A DNA stretch of 14,337 bases from DATAPE01 sp036265345 (GTDB lineage Bacteria > Actinomycetota > CADDZG01 > WHSQ01). The stretch lies in contig DATAPE010000049.1 in the NCBI GenBank assembly GCA_036265345.1, positions 1 to 14,337 on the forward strand, read 5' to 3'. The notes under the pieces are model-generated. The model worked only from the letters and a program-made list of their open reading frames with translations, was not told the origin of the DNA and searched no databases. Numbering within the stretch: position 1 is the stretch's first letter; each line of letters begins with the position of its first letter. The translations under genes were made by a program, and so were the position numbers. Positions 13,801 through 14,337 of this stretch are shown piece by piece.

Positions 13801-13887
13801 CGGCCGAACCCCGAAGCCAACTGTCAGTGGTGCAGGTTCAAGCCGCTCTGCCCCCTGTGGTCCGAGGGAAAGGAATTGCCGGCATGA
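10855..13887 (+). CDS. adnA: AdnA-like helicase-nuclease subunit (UvrD-type motor + RecB-type nuclease)
   Basis: The 1010-residue protein joins a superfamily 1 helicase to a C-terminal nuclease, as in mycobacterial AdnA and AdnB, which together resect double-strand breaks. Motor: Q motif DEAQR (11-15); Walker A GGPGTGKT (29-36, Lys35); Walker B region LVDDGQE (234-240), where the catalytic Glu of the usual DExQ is Asp237; motif III AGDPDSAVETFRGA (264-277); SYR (300-302); motif V TSFHGAKGREW (581-591); motif VI VFYVAVTRA (638-646). Nuclease: Cys777, His804, Asp885 (GRIDRID), Asp898 and Lys900 (SDYKTSR), then Cys990, Cys993 and Cys999, the 4Fe-4S ligand pattern. GGPGTGKT and the altered Walker B fit the weaker AdnA motor. 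The start at 10855 has no clear ribosome site, and Met7 is an alternative. The next gene overlaps by 4 bp (ATGA). Confidence 0.88.
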   Translation: MLDTTTMIDLDEAQRSVVDHVNGALCVFGGPGTGKTRTLEERFVRLALSPGCSPDRILFLVPNRAQKIALQDRLTRRLLQEEGLAALIAVPVYTWHGLANHLVSRHYDRLAYPEPPVLLTSPEHWGDVRDALASENEANWPHHRHLLHNRGFVDEVVDFCIRAEQRVLDLSELDALSKARPAWAEVIRFFKAHRDRLRRRSRVDYPSLLDDAVQLLANHDDVRETLHRRFIHVLVDDGQELALVQRRLLHFLTQGEPNRSFVLAGDPDSAVETFRGADPEWMADFDRDFGAHETVLLTTSYRLGESYGQQTSELIAHNGPRDTRPSAFAGKSSLEVHRYGNFGVEADAIARALRHAHLTERVPYEDMAILLTSPRSMLPPLERALDAVEVPFSISAPDRPLAREPIVRAFAELARFAFAEEPDDEGLAQLLRSPLIGLEDATVRELEREARVSKGTLAVVAAAPDTFQEDKDVQNKLRELIDLRALLRSKRDAPADEAFWVLWERSHLCNQLQASARESLVDPANRDLDALVAFSRALGRFVERRRGSGTFSEYLQGMGRADFGSDPWLPPERAGGGVTITSFHGAKGREWSIVAVAGVVDGAIPKGHRASGLFDPYFLDETDPMTRARKNEMEDRRVFYVAVTRATARCIVTTSPGPSRRGEPSRFIEELIGELPQAEIATAMPPLTFSEAAARYRRTLSEVTAPEGERVAALAGIARIHELDAGCRGADPAEWWWRWGWTEGAIPIRVQQDDPEEKLPLDKLRTSYSRISTYDNCGLQYLLSVVLGLDPESSHNMAFGSWIHKIFEELETGIIPVEPQAAFARYEELFDWDVFPNRAVARQFHRDGQMMISRYGTYLKPGESVRAETSFRVERDGHRITGRIDRIDKKGKNLIVSDYKTSRHPVTWEEAKESLQLAIYHLAVTSDPELSQLGEPSSMQLIYPGAPLVKNDVAKRYQNPDEAEKAIVRLPALIDGVLAEDFRPNPEANCQWCRFKPLCPLWSEGKELPA

Positions 13888-14337
13888 CCGACCCCCGTGG
13901 ATCGCAAGCGATACGCAACGCCCTGAAGGGTCATGAGCCCACGGAAGAGCAGTGGAGAGCGATAAGTCACCCTCTCGAACCGCAATACCTGATCGCCGGG
14001 GCGGGCTCGGGCAAGACCGCAGTCATGGCCGCGCGCATCGCGTGGGCGCTCGAGACCCAGGCTCTGACGCCTTCTCAGATCCTCGGTCTGACGTTCACCA
14101 ACAAGGCTGCCGCCGAGCTCCAAGAAAGGGTTCACCTGGCCCTGGCCGAGATGCATGACGAGTCTGGCGAGAACGTGACCGTGCAGACTTATCACGCATT
14201 CGCCGCCGGCATTGTGCACGACTACGGTCTGCTCGTTGATGTCGAACCAGAGGCAGGGCTTCTATCGGAAGCCCAGCAATGGCAGCTCGTCCTCTCGTCC
14301 CTAGACGAGCTTCCCCCGTTCGAAGCGCTCGAGATCC
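13884..14337 (+). CDS. adnB: AdnB-like helicase subunit, N-terminal part (3' end outside window)
   Basis: The frame is open from the ATG at 13884 to the window end, giving 151 residues. The ATG overlaps the adnA-like stop codon as ATGA, which implies translational coupling and a fixed subunit ratio. Seen motifs: Q motif TEEQ (20-23); Walker A AGAGSGKT (38-45, Lys44); motif Ia LTFTNKAAAELQERV (69-83); VQTYHAF (100-106). These are standard UvrD-type motifs. The stretch PLEPQYLIAGAGSGKTAVMA closely recalls mycobacterial AdnB (PLEP, a hydrophobic run, then AGAGSGK), the leading motor of the pair. From the family, another roughly 900 residues with a second nuclease domain are expected beyond the window. 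A plain UvrD/PcrA helicase cannot be excluded from this part alone, but the overlap with an AdnA-like gene argues against it. Confidence 0.85.
   Translation, partial: MTDPRGSQAIRNALKGHEPTEEQWRAISHPLEPQYLIAGAGSGKTAVMAARIAWALETQALTPSQILGLTFTNKAAAELQERVHLALAEMHDESGENVTVQTYHAFAAGIVHDYGLLVDVEPEAGLLSEAQQWQLVLSSLDELPPFEALEI

Noticed and set aside
1..14337. CRISPR array, tRNA/rRNA genes, insertion sequences, prophage or toxin-antitoxin modules
   Set aside because: No regularly spaced repeats, tRNA cloverleaf, transposase or integrase motif, or toxin-antitoxin gene pair could be recognised on either strand. The two small zinc-ribbon genes and the 82-residue gene lack a partner that would make a toxin-antitoxin pair.

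Overview
The window is GC-rich and densely coded, with 16 genes on both strands and no stretch over 300 bases without one. It fits the chromosome of an actinobacterium (Actinomycetota), probably an uncultured or deep-branching one. The reasons are an AdnA/AdnB-type helicase-nuclease pair, the small DUF5679-like and DUF6458-like proteins, a stand-alone RecB-type nuclease like the one found in mycobacteria, and several starts that look leaderless (TANNNT followed 5-6 bases later by the start codon). The lineage is inferred from gene content only. I see no rRNA, tRNA, CRISPR array, insertion sequence, integrase or attachment site. This is core-type chromosome rather than an accessory island.

Layout. 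1-558 (+): 3' end of lgt (lipoprotein diacylglyceryl transferase). 638-793 (+): 51-residue zinc-ribbon protein. 858-1655 (-): stand-alone RecB-type nuclease with a probable Fe-S cluster. 1709-2506 (-): alpha/beta hydrolase. 2590-3897 (-): six-helix membrane histidine kinase with no response regulator in view. 3949-4344 (-) and 4358-5434 (-): a two-gene unit of an unrecognised 131-residue protein and a saccharopine-dehydrogenase-like oxidoreductase. 5463-6071 (+): histidine phosphatase, divergent from the oxidoreductase across only 28 bp and overlapping by 22 bp, tail to tail, a 55-residue zinc ribbon (6050-6217, -). 6356-7918 (+): phytoene-desaturase/PYROXD2-like FAD oxidoreductase. 8046-8276 (+): two-helix DUF6458-like membrane protein behind a possible stress-sigma promoter. 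A strong hairpin terminator at 8310-8342 separates it from a leftward unit: an unrecognised 82-residue protein (10443-10691), a DacB/PBP4-type carboxypeptidase (9226-10431) and a 3-hydroxyisobutyrate-dehydrogenase-like enzyme (8340-9215). 10855-13887 (+) and 13884-14337 (+, cut by the window end): adnA-like and adnB-like genes with a 4-bp ATGA overlap.

How the genes fit together. AdnA and AdnB would form the actinobacterial counterpart of RecBCD/AddAB, which unwinds and resects double-strand breaks. The nuclease at 858-1655 has the same catalytic and cysteine layout as the nuclease module of AdnA. Lgt and the DacB-type enzyme act at the cell envelope. Most other genes are single-enzyme housekeeping or unknown. 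I found no clearly new multi-gene system. The most interesting points are regulatory: leaderless starts, a near-symmetrical pair of divergent -10 boxes 4 bp apart, a possible DNA-damage (PafBC-type) promoter before adnA, a possible SigF/SigB-type promoter before the DUF6458-like gene, and a large hairpin in the adnA intergenic region.
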